A stretch of 23,206 bases of DNA, from the NCBI GenBank assembly GCA_018712125.1, contig DVHM01000108.1, forward strand, positions 1-23,206. Direction: 5' to 3'. Positions within the stretch are counted from its first letter, which is position 1; the number at the start of each line of letters is the position of its first letter. The position numbers and the translations under genes were made by a program. Below the pieces are notes generated by a model, which saw nothing but the letters and a program-made list of their open reading frames with translations, did not search any database and was not told the DNA's origin. Source of the stretch: Pullilachnospira_A gallistercoris. Its GTDB lineage: Bacteria; Bacillota; Clostridia; Lachnospirales; Lachnospiraceae. Of the stretch, positions 15,801-23,206 are shown in pieces.

Positions 15801-17295
15801 CATTCCCTTCGAGACTTTCCTGGGATTCAAGGGGAACAAGGAGCCGGATATCGATCTGAACTTCTCCGGGGACTATCAGGGAAAGGCGCACCGCTACACG
15901 GAGGTTATCTTCGGCGAGGGTCAGACTTTCCGGGCGGGAACCATCGGCACCCTGGCGGACAAGACCGCCTTCGGTTACATTAAAAATTACTATGAGGAGC
16001 GGGGCATTCACAAGCGAAACTGTGAGATCGACCGTATCGTGCAGGGATGTGTGGGCGTGCGGCGTACCACCGGGCAGCATCCGGGCGGTATCATCGTGCT
16101 TCCGGTGGGGGAGGAGATCTACTCCTTTACCCCGGTGCAGCATCCGGCGAACGATATGACCACGGACATCGTGACTACCCACTTTGACTATCACTCCATC
16201 GACTCCAACCTGCTGAAGCTGGATATTCTGGGACACGATGATCCGACCATGATCCGGATGCTGGAGGACCTGACCGGTTTGAACGCCCAGGAGATTCCGC
16301 TGGATGACGCCACGGTCATGTCCCTGTTCAAGAACACCTCGGCCCTCGGGGTAACGCCGGAGCAGCTCGGCGGATGTGATATGGGGACGCTGGGAATCCC
16401 GGAGTTCGGAACGGATTTTGCCATGGGCATGCTTCGGGACGCGAAGCCCCAGGAGTTCTCGGACCTGATTCGGATTTCCGGTCTGTCCCACGGAACGGAC
16501 GTGTGGCTGGGCAACGCCCAGACCCTGATCGAGGAGGGAATAGCCACCATTTCCACCTGTATCTGTACCCGAGACGATATCATGACCTATCTGATCCATA
16601 TGGGACTGGACAGCGAGGAATCCTTCAAGATCATGGAGTCCACCCGAAAGGGTATCATCGCCAAGGGCAAGGAGCCCCGGTGGGAGGAGTACAAGAAGGA
16701 TATGCGGGATCACGGCGTGCCCGAGTGGTATATCGGCTCCTGCGAGAAGATCAAGTACATGTTCCCGAAGGCCCACGCGGCGGCCTATGTCATGATGGCC
16801 TGGAGAATCGCCTACTGCAAGGTTTTCTATCCGCTGGCCTACTACGCGGCCTTTTTCAGTATCCGCGCCACAGCTTTCAGCTACGAGCTGATGTGCCAGG
16901 GCCAGGAGAAGCTGGAATACTATATGGCAGAGTACAATCAGCGGAAGGATACGCTCTCAAAGAAGGAGCAGGACACCTATCGGGATATGCGCATCGTCCA
17001 GGAGATGTATGCCAGAGGATTTGAGTTCCTTCCCATGGACCTCTACAAATCCGATGCCAGATATTTCCAGATCGTGGACGGAAAGCTCCTTCCGCCTTTT
17101 ACCTCCATCGACGGCATGGGGGACAAGGCGGCGGAGTCTCTGGCTCTGGCGGCGGCGGATGGAGAATTCCTATCCAAGGACGACCTGCGGGACCGGGCAA
17201 AGATCAGCAAGTCGCTGATCGATCTGATGGAGGATCTGCATATCATCACGGATCTGCCGGAGTCCAACCAGCTGTCCTTCTTCGATTTTACATAA
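12826..17295 (+). CDS. polC: DNA polymerase III alpha subunit, PolC type
   Basis: This is the replicative polymerase of low-GC Gram-positive bacteria, with built-in proofreading. Its 1489 residues show the PolC layout: an N-terminal region, a charged linker (about 200-265), an OB-fold region, a PHP domain starting VELHCHTKMSDMDG (about 374) and split by the inserted 3'-5' exonuclease. The exonuclease has VVFDLETTGF at about 460, HNADFDMSF and HHRAVDDAE. The zinc-finger region CEYC...CDMPDRKCPVCGK (about 949-985) and the palm motif EPDIDLNFSGDYQG (about 1006), which carries catalytic aspartates, follow. The start is GTG at 12826, overlapping the ispG stop in GTGA; the SD (TTGGAG) is moderate, so coupling to ispG is likely. 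The C-terminal NQLSFFDFT resembles a beta-clamp-binding peptide (QLSFF). This is the last gene of the cluster. Confidence 0.97.
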   Translation: MSSHGFFELFPKLEIEQDLSHALEDGVVERVSTNGAHDALRIYLSCSALIPKRRIWKLEEEIRKQCFPGQRIQIRIVEKFRLSGQYNPKNLYEAYKDSIYEEIDHFSALLFGVFKKAQMEFDREDHLQITLEDTVIARERENDLHDILDKIFCERCGQRLIIDFSYRKPAKSRYREKSRLEIESEIAEISRQQMRIALQREISGNEAGDEKASETKPSARKYEKQEQTPRQRFQKKRAGRDRYSERRSSNPDVLYGREFSDDPIAIEEIRGDIGEVVIRGKILTCEQREIRNERTIISFATTDFSDTIVSKIFVATERAAELAEKLAPGTFIRLKGSTVIDRYDHELTIGSVFGIMKIPDFTTSRMDHAPMKRVELHCHTKMSDMDGVSDVKDILKRAMSWGHKALAITDHGAVQAFPDADHTVPKDSDFKVIYGVEAYLVDDLKGIVTNSKDQSLMGDYVVFDLETTGFNPDKNKIIEIGAVKISGGEIVGRFSEFVNPREPIPFRITELTSIRDDMVIDAPSIEEILPRFMEFCQGAIMVAHNADFDMSFILADCKRQGIDCDFTYIDTVALARFLLPNLSRYKLDNVAKALGVSLEHHHRAVDDAECTAHIFEKCQKMLLDRGYDTLDKVNEAGAASTETIRKMPSYHCIILAKNDLGRINLYRLVSESHLEYFYRRPKIPKSELQKYREGLIVGSACEAGELYRAIVNGRSEEEIARIVSFYDYLEIQPIGNNAFMLKDEDGTVKTEEDLRDINRRIVRLGEEFKKPVAATCDVHFLDPEDEIYRRIIMAGKGFKDADDQAPLYLRTTEEMLEEFSYLGSDKAEEVVITNTNRIADMCEKISPTRPDKCPPVIENSDAMLRKICYDKAHSMYGENLPEIVVERLERELNSIISNGYAVMYIIAQKLVWKSNEDGYLVGSRGSVGSSFVATMAGITEVNPLSPHYLCEYCHYVDFDSEEVKAYSGRAGCDMPDRKCPVCGKDLTKQGFDIPFETFLGFKGNKEPDIDLNFSGDYQGKAHRYTEVIFGEGQTFRAGTIGTLADKTAFGYIKNYYEERGIHKRNCEIDRIVQGCVGVRRTTGQHPGGIIVLPVGEEIYSFTPVQHPANDMTTDIVTTHFDYHSIDSNLLKLDILGHDDPTMIRMLEDLTGLNAQEIPLDDATVMSLFKNTSALGVTPEQLGGCDMGTLGIPEFGTDFAMGMLRDAKPQEFSDLIRISGLSHGTDVWLGNAQTLIEEGIATISTCICTRDDIMTYLIHMGLDSEESFKIMESTRKGIIAKGKEPRWEEYKKDMRDHGVPEWYIGSCEKIKYMFPKAHAAAYVMMAWRIAYCKVFYPLAYYAAFFSIRATAFSYELMCQGQEKLEYYMAEYNQRKDTLSKKEQDTYRDMRIVQEMYARGFEFLPMDLYKSDARYFQIVDGKLLPPFTSIDGMGDKAAESLALAAADGEFLSKDDLRDRAKISKSLIDLMEDLHIITDLPESNQLSFFDFT

Positions 17296-17312
17296 ACTTA
17301 ACGTTTTGCTCC

Positions 17313-17341
17313 TTGCAGGCGGTTTTCAGATATACTAGTAT
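17313..17341 (+). promoter_or_regulatory. Promoter of the P-protein gene
   Basis: TTGCAG (17313-17318) and TAGTAT (17336-17341) are separated by exactly 17 bases, 24 bases before the ATG at 17365. The -10 lies inside a perfect 12-bp palindrome, TATACTAGTATA (17331-17342), which could be an operator or chance. There is no room for a T-box or peptide attenuator between this promoter and the gene. Confidence 0.6.
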
Positions 17342-17364
17342 AGTTTAAAGTGACAGGAGAAAAG

Positions 17365-18504
17365 ATGAAAGATTTACAGGATATTCGCATAGAGTTGGAT
17401 GAGATTGACCGACAGATTCTGGCGCTGTACGAGCGCCGCCTGGCGCTGGCGGAGGATGTGGCGGTATACAAGGAGGCGCATCGCAAGCCCGTGCTGGACA
17501 AAGCCAGGGAGGACCAGAAGCTGAAGACGCTGGGAGATATGGCTTCCGACGATTTCTCCAGGCAGGGAATTCTGGAGCTCTTCGAGCAGATCATGTCCAC
17601 CAGCCGAAAGAAACAGTACCGTTACCTGGCATCCAGAGGTCTTGTGGAAAATCACGAGTTTATCTGTCAGGAGCGTTTTGATTTCAGCGGCACGCGGGTG
17701 GTCTACCAGGGGCTGGAGGGGGCTTATTCCCAGATGGCCATGCAGGAATTTTTCCCGGGGATCCCGGAGGAGAGGACCTTTCACGTGAAGACCTGGCGGG
17801 ACGCCATGGAGGCGATACGTCTGGGAAAGGCGGATTACGCGGTGCTTCCCATAGAGAATTCCTCCGCCGGAGTGGTGGCGGAAAATTACGACCTTCTGAT
17901 GGAGTACGATGTGGCCATCGTGGGCGAGCAGATCATAAAGATTGACCATGCGCTTCTGGGCGTGAAGGGGAGCCGCATCTCGGATATCCGCTGCGTCTAC
18001 TCTCACCCTCAGGCGCTGATGCAGTGCGCGTCCTATCTGGAGCGGGAACACCCGGAGTTTGAGACCATCAGCCTGAAAAACACCGCTGCCGCGGCGAGAA
18101 AGGTGCAGGAGGACGGGGACAGAAGCCAGGCTGCCATCGCCGGGGCCAGAAACGCGAAGATTTACGATCTCGAGGTTCTGGAGGAGGCGATCCAGGACAA
18201 CAAACACAACGAGACGCGGTTTATCATTGTGTCCGGAGAGAAAAAATATCTGGCCAGAGCGGATAAGATCAGCATCTGCTTCGAGCTGCCCAACGAGAAG
18301 GGATCCCTGTATCACACGCTGTCCCACTTCATTTTTAATGGGCTGAATATGAGCCGCATCGAGTCCCGCCCGCTGCCGGGGAAGAACTGGGAATATCGGT
18401 TCTTCGTGGATTTTGCCGGAAATCTTCGGGAGGAGGCGGTACAGAACGCGCTGGTGGGCCTTGCCGCGGAGACCAGAGGACTGCGGATTCTCGGAAATTA
18501 TTAA
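17365..18504 (+). CDS. pheA: Bifunctional chorismate mutase/prephenate dehydratase (P-protein)
   Basis: The enzyme converts chorismate to prephenate and then to phenylpyruvate for phenylalanine synthesis. The 379 residues divide into three parts. An AroQ-type chorismate mutase occupies about residues 1-90 (LDEIDRQILALYERR). The dehydratase occupies about 110-290 (VVYQGLEGAYSQMA, LPIENSSAGVV and the catalytic TRF in NETRFIIVS). A C-terminal ACT domain has ELPNEKGSLYHTL and ESRPLPGKNWEYRFFVDF, the ESRP motif used for feedback binding of phenylalanine. AGGAG lies 6 bases before the ATG, which beats the in-frame GTG at 17350. It has its own promoter after polC. The next gene begins 52 bases downstream, so the two are probably cotranscribed, though no functional link is evident. 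Confidence 0.95.
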   Translation: MKDLQDIRIELDEIDRQILALYERRLALAEDVAVYKEAHRKPVLDKAREDQKLKTLGDMASDDFSRQGILELFEQIMSTSRKKQYRYLASRGLVENHEFICQERFDFSGTRVVYQGLEGAYSQMAMQEFFPGIPEERTFHVKTWRDAMEAIRLGKADYAVLPIENSSAGVVAENYDLLMEYDVAIVGEQIIKIDHALLGVKGSRISDIRCVYSHPQALMQCASYLEREHPEFETISLKNTAAAARKVQEDGDRSQAAIAGARNAKIYDLEVLEEAIQDNKHNETRFIIVSGEKKYLARADKISICFELPNEKGSLYHTLSHFIFNGLNMSRIESRPLPGKNWEYRFFVDFAGNLREEAVQNALVGLAAETRGLRILGNY

Positions 18505-18556
18505 AGGACATATAAAGATTGCCGTGGAGACGGCGGAAAGGAAAAAGGTGCCGGGG

Positions 18557-20083
18557 ATGAAACTTTTTGCTTCTATTTATATCGGATCTTACGAGATTAT
18601 TTTGAAGATTTTCCAGGTAAGTAAGGGGAAAAACAGGAAGGAGATTGACTGCCTGAAGGCGCAGACGGGGATCGCCAGAGATATCTATGATGCGAAGACC
18701 ATATCGCTGGAGACGGTAAACAGGATCTGCGGTGTGCTCTCAGACATGCAGAGGGCCATGGAGACCTACCAGGTGACAGATTATGAGGCCTACATGGGTT
18801 CCACCATTCAGCTGGCAAAAAACGATCTCTTCGTGATCGACCAGATCCGCATCCGAACGGGGATGGACGTGACGGTGCTCAGCAACTCGGAACACCGCTT
18901 CCTGGGATACCAGGCGGTGGCGTCCATGGACGGTTTTTCCGATATGGTAAAGGACAGCGCGGTTATTGTGGACGTGGGAGGAGCCAGCCTGCAGATTACC
19001 CTGTTTGTCCATGGGAAAATCAAGACAACCCAGCATATCATGCTGGGAACCGTATACCTCAATGAAAATATTAAGCGGCTGTCCCACGCGGCCAATTACC
19101 GGGAGCAGATTTTTCAGATCATGTACAAGGAGCTGGATGTGTTCTGCGCCACCTTCCTGAAGGGCGTGGATGTGAAATATCTGATCCTGCTGGGAGATCA
19201 CATGTCGGAGCTGGTGGAACGGCTGGGGCTCTCAGATGACGAGAAGCGCATGAAGACGGAGGAATACCGGAAGTTTCTGGCGGTGGACCGTCACGGGGAT
19301 CTGGGAAAGGCGATGGATCAGATGGATCTTCTGGAGGACAATCAGGAACTGGCGGAGGCCTTTCTTCTCCTGCACCAGGCCATCGCGGAGCGGATTCCAT
19401 CCAAGTATGTCTTTGCCCCCGGGGTAGGTGTCAGCGAAGGTATTGCCTGCAACTATTTTTATCGCAATAAGATTTTGACCTCCACCCATGACTTTGAACA
19501 GGATATCGTCTCGGCCGCCTGGTCTATCTCCAGGCGCTATGAGAGTTATCAGCCCCATCTGAAGGCATTGGATAAAATTTCCCTGATGATTTTTGACACC
19601 ATGAAAAAATATCACGGTATGGGTAAGCGGGAGCGTCTGTTGATGCGGGTGGTAGCCATTCTTCACGATTGCGGAAAGTATATCAGCATTTCTGAGGCGG
19701 CAAACTGTTCCTATACGATTATCATGTCATCTGAGATTCTTGGCTTGAGTCATCGGGAACGGGAGATGGTCGCCACCACGGTGGCCTACAACCGGAAGGA
19801 ACTGGAAGCCTATGAGGACGTGGCGGACCGCTTTACTCAGAAAGAATATATGACCATGGTAAAGCTTCTGGCAATATTGAAAGTCGCCAATGCGCTGGAT
19901 CGCAGCCACCGACAGAAGTTCAAGGAGATCAAAATGTCCGTGCGCAAGGGGAAGCTGGACATTGTGGTGGAATCCAGTGATTCCATTGTTTTGGAAAAGG
20001 GACTGTTTGAAGAAAAAGCGGACTTTTTCGAGGAGATCTTCTCCATTCGTCCGCAGATCCGTGAACGCAGGATATTTTTGTAG
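18557..20083 (+). CDS. Ppx/GppA-like phosphatase with HD-type C-terminal domain
   Basis: The 508-residue protein has an N-terminal Ppx/GppA fold (sugar kinase/Hsp70-like), about residues 1-300, and an HD-type domain after it (LHDCGKYIS at about 370, then GLSHREREMVA). The family hydrolyses polyphosphate or pppGpp. The active-site motifs are divergent: DVGGASLQ (about 139-146) replaces the usual DIGGGSTE, losing the acidic last position, and LSNSEHRF replaces the usual SGxEEAR stretch, although one glutamate (about 112) remains. Activity is therefore uncertain. The ATG at 18557 gives MKLFASIYIGSYE; an in-frame GTG upstream has no better ribosome site. Ten bases separate it from ppk, so a role in polyphosphate turnover or in control of the kinase is the best inference. 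I avoid a gene symbol for that reason. Confidence 0.86.
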   Translation: MKLFASIYIGSYEIILKIFQVSKGKNRKEIDCLKAQTGIARDIYDAKTISLETVNRICGVLSDMQRAMETYQVTDYEAYMGSTIQLAKNDLFVIDQIRIRTGMDVTVLSNSEHRFLGYQAVASMDGFSDMVKDSAVIVDVGGASLQITLFVHGKIKTTQHIMLGTVYLNENIKRLSHAANYREQIFQIMYKELDVFCATFLKGVDVKYLILLGDHMSELVERLGLSDDEKRMKTEEYRKFLAVDRHGDLGKAMDQMDLLEDNQELAEAFLLLHQAIAERIPSKYVFAPGVGVSEGIACNYFYRNKILTSTHDFEQDIVSAAWSISRRYESYQPHLKALDKISLMIFDTMKKYHGMGKRERLLMRVVAILHDCGKYISISEAANCSYTIIMSSEILGLSHREREMVATTVAYNRKELEAYEDVADRFTQKEYMTMVKLLAILKVANALDRSHRQKFKEIKMSVRKGKLDIVVESSDSIVLEKGLFEEKADFFEEIFSIRPQIRERRIFL

Positions 20084-20093
20084 GAGGTAAGAC

Positions 20094-22274
20094 ATGCAGA
20101 AAAAAGGTAAATTCGGGGATCCGAAATATTTTGAGAACAGGGAGCTGAGCTGGCTGAAGTTTAACCAGCGGGTTCTGGATGAAGCCAGAGACAAGAATCT
20201 TCCGATACTGGAGCGGTTGAAATTTGTCAGCATCGCTTCCTCTAACCTGGATGAGTTTTTCATGGTTCGTGTAGCTTCTCTGAAGGATATGGAGAATGCC
20301 GGTTACACGAAAAAGGATCTGGCTGGTCTTACTCCGACACAGCAGCTGGAGGCAATTCACGAGAGTACCAGAAAACTGGTGGATCAGCAGTATTCCATGT
20401 TTAATCGCTCCCTTTTGCCGATTATGAAGGAAAAGGGAATCCGTCTGATCGGAGCTTACGAGGATTTGAATGAGGAGCAGAGCGTTTATGTGGACCGCTA
20501 TTTTGCCGAGCAGGTATATCCGGTACTGACGCCTATGGCTGTGGATGCGTCCCGGCCTTTTCCGCTGATCCGCAACAAGTCTCTGAATATCGCCGCTCTG
20601 ATCCGCAGAAAGGATCACGGCTCCAGGCTGTTGAAGACTAAGGGCAAGAAGGATGAGCTGGAGTTTGCCACGGTCCAGGTTCCGTCGGGCCTGCCCCGTC
20701 TGGTGGCGATCCCTTCGGAGAAGGATGAGCGCTACACCTTCCTGCTTCTGGAGCAGGTCATCGAGAAGAATCTGGATAAACTCTTCCTGAACTACGATGT
20801 GGTCTGCGCCTATCCCTACCGTATTATGCGAAACGCCGACCTCTCCTTTGACGAGGATGAGGCATCGGATCTTCTCAAGGAGATCCAGAAACAGCTGTCC
20901 AAGCGCCAGTGGGGACAGGTCATCCGTCTGGAGGTCGAGGACAAGGTAGACAAACGCCTTCTGAAGATCCTGGAAGAAAACTTCGAGATTGAGGAGATGA
21001 ATGTCTACAGAATCAACGGTCCCATCGACCTTACCTTCCTTATGAAGATGCACGGCCTGGCAGGCTGCGAGGATCTGCGCCAGGAGTCCTATGTGCCCCA
21101 GCGCAATCCCAGAATCACGCCGGGAGAGAATATCTTCTCGGAGATCAAGAAGGGAGATATTCTCCTCCATCATCCTTACGAGACTTTCGATCCGGTGGTG
21201 GATTTCATCAAGCAGGCTGCGAAGGATGAGAAGGTGCTGGCCATCAAGCAGACACTGTACCGGGTCAGCGGCAATTCTCCGATTATCGCCGCGCTGGCCA
21301 GAGCCGCTGAGAACGGCAAGCAGGTGACGGTGCTGGTGGAGCTGAAGGCGCGGTTTGACGAGGAGAACAACATCGTCTGGGCCAAGAAGCTGGAGCAGGC
21401 CGGATGTCATGTCATCTACGGACTGGTGGGGCTGAAGACTCACTGCAAGATCGCGCTGGTGGTCCGCAGAGAGGAGGAGGGCATCGTCCGCTACGTGCAT
21501 CTCGGCACCGGAAACTACAACGATTCCACCGCGAAGCAGTACACGGACTGCGGCATGTTTACCTGTTCCGAGATGTACGGTCAGGATGCCACGGCGGTGT
21601 TCAACATGCTGTCGGGATACTCCGAGCCCGCGTCCTGGAACAAGCTGGCGGTGGCGCCGATCTGGCTGCGGAAGCGGTTTATCGCGCTGATTCAGCGGGA
21701 GATCCACCATGCCCAGGAGGGGAAGGAAGGTCTGATTGTGGCGAAGATGAACTCCCTCTGCGACAAGGAAATTATCGAGAATCTCTACGAGGCTTCGGCC
21801 GCCGGCGTAAAGATCTATCTGATCGTCCGGGGTATCTGCTGCCTGCGCACCGGTATCCCCGGTGTCAGCGAGAATATTCATGTGTGCTCCATCGTGGGCA
21901 CTTTCCTGGAGCACAGCCGGATTTTCTATTTCTACAACAACGGCCAGGAAGATATCTATATGGGAAGCGCCGACTGGATGCCGAGAAACCTGGACCGCCG
22001 GGTAGAGATTATTTTCCCGGTGGAGGAAGAGGAACTCAAGAGCAAGCTGAAACACATCCTGGATGTGCAGCTGCGGGATAATCTGAAGGCTTACCGGATG
22101 AACGATGAGGGCGAGTACGTGCGGATTGACCGGAGAGGAAAGGTGTCCCTGTCCTCCCAGGCCCAGTTCTGCAAGGAGGCCATGGAGCAGAATCAGGAGG
22201 AGATCCACAAGTGGAACGGCAGGCGCTTTATCCCTGTCTGGGCGCTGGAGGAGAATACTTCCGATGAGGCGTAA
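20094..22274 (+). CDS. ppk: Polyphosphate kinase (PPK1 type)
   Basis: The enzyme polymerises the terminal phosphate of ATP into long-chain polyphosphate. The 726 residues are a full PPK1: the N-terminal FENRELSWLKFNQRVLDEA, the head-domain SSNLDEFFMVRVASLKD, and two phospholipase-D-like C-terminal domains. The first active-site histidine is H469 in YVHLGTGNYN and the second is H607 in FLEHSRIFYF, corresponding to the two catalytic histidines of the E. coli enzyme. SADWMPRNLDRRVEI near the C-terminus is also conserved. GGAGG lies 6 bases before the ATG. It follows the Ppx/GppA-like gene by 10 bases, a common ppx-ppk pairing, and its last 11 bases overlap the HAD gene. Confidence 0.96.
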   Translation: MQKKGKFGDPKYFENRELSWLKFNQRVLDEARDKNLPILERLKFVSIASSNLDEFFMVRVASLKDMENAGYTKKDLAGLTPTQQLEAIHESTRKLVDQQYSMFNRSLLPIMKEKGIRLIGAYEDLNEEQSVYVDRYFAEQVYPVLTPMAVDASRPFPLIRNKSLNIAALIRRKDHGSRLLKTKGKKDELEFATVQVPSGLPRLVAIPSEKDERYTFLLLEQVIEKNLDKLFLNYDVVCAYPYRIMRNADLSFDEDEASDLLKEIQKQLSKRQWGQVIRLEVEDKVDKRLLKILEENFEIEEMNVYRINGPIDLTFLMKMHGLAGCEDLRQESYVPQRNPRITPGENIFSEIKKGDILLHHPYETFDPVVDFIKQAAKDEKVLAIKQTLYRVSGNSPIIAALARAAENGKQVTVLVELKARFDEENNIVWAKKLEQAGCHVIYGLVGLKTHCKIALVVRREEEGIVRYVHLGTGNYNDSTAKQYTDCGMFTCSEMYGQDATAVFNMLSGYSEPASWNKLAVAPIWLRKRFIALIQREIHHAQEGKEGLIVAKMNSLCDKEIIENLYEASAAGVKIYLIVRGICCLRTGIPGVSENIHVCSIVGTFLEHSRIFYFYNNGQEDIYMGSADWMPRNLDRRVEIIFPVEEEELKSKLKHILDVQLRDNLKAYRMNDEGEYVRIDRRGKVSLSSQAQFCKEAMEQNQEEIHKWNGRRFIPVWALEENTSDEA

Positions 22275-23085
22275 ACTGATTTTTCTGGATCTGGACGACA
22301 CGCTGCTGTCCTCTGACAAATCGGTTACAGAGGAGAACAGGAGAGCTTTAGGACAGGCCCTCTCTGCCGGACATGGGATCGCCATCGCCACGGGCCGCTC
22401 GCTGCGGGGCGGCCTTCGGGTGATGGAATCTCTGGGGCTGAATCGGAAAGGATGCTTTCTGCTGGCTTTTCATGGAAGTCTGATCTACGACTGTGGAGAC
22501 AGGCGCCAGCTTGCGGCGGAGACGATGGAGGAGAGCGCGGCGGCGGAGTTGATGGGGCGGCTTGAGGAGAGCGGTATCCATGCCCAGGCTTTTGACGGCC
22601 ATGGAATTGTGACCTGGCACGAGAGTCCGGAGCTTTGGCGCTACAACCGGATTGCGAAGGAGCCCGTTCGACTGGCTGAGGATCTGTCCGCTTTTCGGGA
22701 AGGGCGTTATTTTAAGGTTATGGCCATCGACTTTTCGGATCACGGGAAATTGGAGCGATTTCGGCGTTCTTTCGCACCGCTGGAGGAGGGCAGGCTTGGC
22801 AGCTTCTTTTCCAATCCCTGGTATCTGGAATACTGCAAGGCCGGGTGCGACAAGGGCAGCGGACTGAAAAAGCTGGCAGCAACGCTGGAAATTCCTGTTG
22901 TTGATACAGTGGCGGTGGGGGATGAACAGAATGATATTCCCATGATCCGCGCCGCCGGGACAGGAGCCGCCATGGCAAACGGGTGCGAAGAGCTTCGCCG
23001 GGCTGCGGACTATGTCACTGTCGCGGATCAGAATCACAGCGGCGTGGCGGAAGTGATTGACAAATTTGTGTTAAAAAACAGTTGA
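22264..23085 (+). CDS. Cof-type HAD hydrolase
   Basis: A 273-residue member of the haloacid dehalogenase superfamily, Cof/YbiV-like subfamily (class IIB). The four motifs are in order: I, LDLDDTLLSS (nucleophile and acid/base aspartates, residues 9-11 region); II, ATGRSL; III, a lysine in CDKGSGLKKLA; IV, VGDEQNDIPMI. Cof-type enzymes dephosphorylate sugar phosphates or nucleotide and cofactor phosphates with broad specificity, so the substrate is not predictable. The ATG at 22264 is in the last codons of ppk, an 11-base overlap that implies translational coupling. The same frame stays open further upstream to 22105, but that part reads as ppk in another frame. Being last in the ppx-like/ppk unit, a phosphate-related role is plausible but unproven. 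Confidence 0.9.
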   Translation: MRRKLIFLDLDDTLLSSDKSVTEENRRALGQALSAGHGIAIATGRSLRGGLRVMESLGLNRKGCFLLAFHGSLIYDCGDRRQLAAETMEESAAAELMGRLEESGIHAQAFDGHGIVTWHESPELWRYNRIAKEPVRLAEDLSAFREGRYFKVMAIDFSDHGKLERFRRSFAPLEEGRLGSFFSNPWYLEYCKAGCDKGSGLKKLAATLEIPVVDTVAVGDEQNDIPMIRAAGTGAAMANGCEELRRAADYVTVADQNHSGVAEVIDKFVLKNS

Positions 23086-23110
23086 CTTTGCGGGGAAACT
23101 GTGCTAGTTT
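23082..23110 (+). promoter_or_regulatory. Promoter overlapping the HAD stop codon
   Basis: TTGACT (23082-23087) contains the HAD TGA stop. After 17 bases comes TAGTTT (23105-23110), preceded by TGC, an extended -10. A transcript would begin near 23117, just before three stem-loops, so this drives a gene beyond the right edge. Confidence 0.6.
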
Positions 23111-23132
23111 ATAGTAGTTGTGAAAACCAAGT

Positions 23133-23206
23133 AGAGTATCCACTCTCACCTGAGCGCAGAAAGCGACTCAGCGTTTATATTGAAACAAATGGCATTATTT
23201 GTTTTG
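23133..23206 (+). promoter_or_regulatory. Structured 5' leader with three stem-loops (gene beyond window)
   Basis: Three hairpins follow the promoter. AGAGT (23133-23137) pairs with ACTCT (23142-23146). CTGAGCGC (23150-23157) pairs with GCG-A-CTCAG (23163-23171) with one bulged A. AAACAAAT (23183-23190) pairs with ATTTGTTT (23197-23204) around GGCATT. The last may be an attenuator or terminator whose T-run is cut off by the window edge. The CCACTCTCACCTG stretch resembles, from memory, leaders in front of infC-rpmI-rplT in Clostridia; I cannot verify this here. No open reading frame starts within the leader. Confidence 0.5.

Noticed and set aside
17296..17364. T-box or peptide attenuator before pheA
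   Set aside because: Only 69 bases separate polC from pheA and the promoter occupies part of them, so no leader of the needed size fits.
19929..22391. 820-codon open frame on the minus strand across ppk
   Set aside because: It is the antisense shadow of ppk and of parts of its neighbours. The translation is rich in Leu, His and Arg without a recognisable domain, and ppk is complete with all catalytic residues.

Overview
The window looks like chromosomal core DNA of a moderately GC-rich member of the Clostridia (Firmicutes), most likely Lachnospiraceae or a close relative. The evidence is a PolC-type replicase, strong AGGAGG-like ribosome binding sites, and the gene order pyrH-frr-uppS-cdsA-dxr-rseP-ispG-polC; Bacilli have a related order with proS where ispG sits here. 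I see no tRNA, rRNA, CRISPR array, insertion sequence, prophage gene or pseudogene. The window is densely coded, with 16 genes.

Left part (1-5828): a membrane protein with VanZ and RDD parts, cut by the left edge, converges on a minus-strand 2-isopropylmalate synthase gene (leuA), with a strong hairpin between them. The LeuA protein is unusual. After a complete catalytic region and a complete leucine-regulatory domain it carries an intact AraC-type DNA-binding domain of about 100 residues. Divergent from it is an amino acid permease gene, overlapped by a YtcJ-like amidohydrolase gene. The AT-rich region between leuA and the permease holds an exact 15-bp direct repeat, with copies 23 bp apart, and a 19-bp palindrome spanning the spacer. 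In the leuA direction each copy contains TATAAT. This is a plausible operator for the fused DNA-binding domain, and the pair (enzyme plus operator) is the most interesting system in the window.

Middle part (5883-17295): a cytidylate-kinase-like gene with its own promoter, then pyrH with a very good promoter, frr, an intrinsic terminator, and a tightly packed run uppS-cdsA-dxr-rseP-ispG-polC. It joins UMP synthesis, ribosome recycling, two MEP-pathway steps (Dxr, IspG), undecaprenyl diphosphate synthesis, CDP-diacylglycerol synthesis, a site-2 membrane protease and the replicative polymerase. Several genes overlap or nearly touch, and non-ATG starts (TTG for rseP, GTG for polC) occur at the tightest junctions.

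Right part (17313-23206): a promoter drives a P-protein gene (chorismate mutase/prephenate dehydratase). It is followed by a Ppx/GppA-like protein with an HD-type C-terminal region, polyphosphate kinase (ppk) and a Cof-type HAD phosphatase overlapping ppk. The Ppx-like protein and Ppk suggest local control of polyphosphate. The last 120 bases hold a promoter overlapping the HAD stop codon, then three consecutive stem-loops: the structured 5' leader of a gene beyond the window, possibly a translation gene such as infC.
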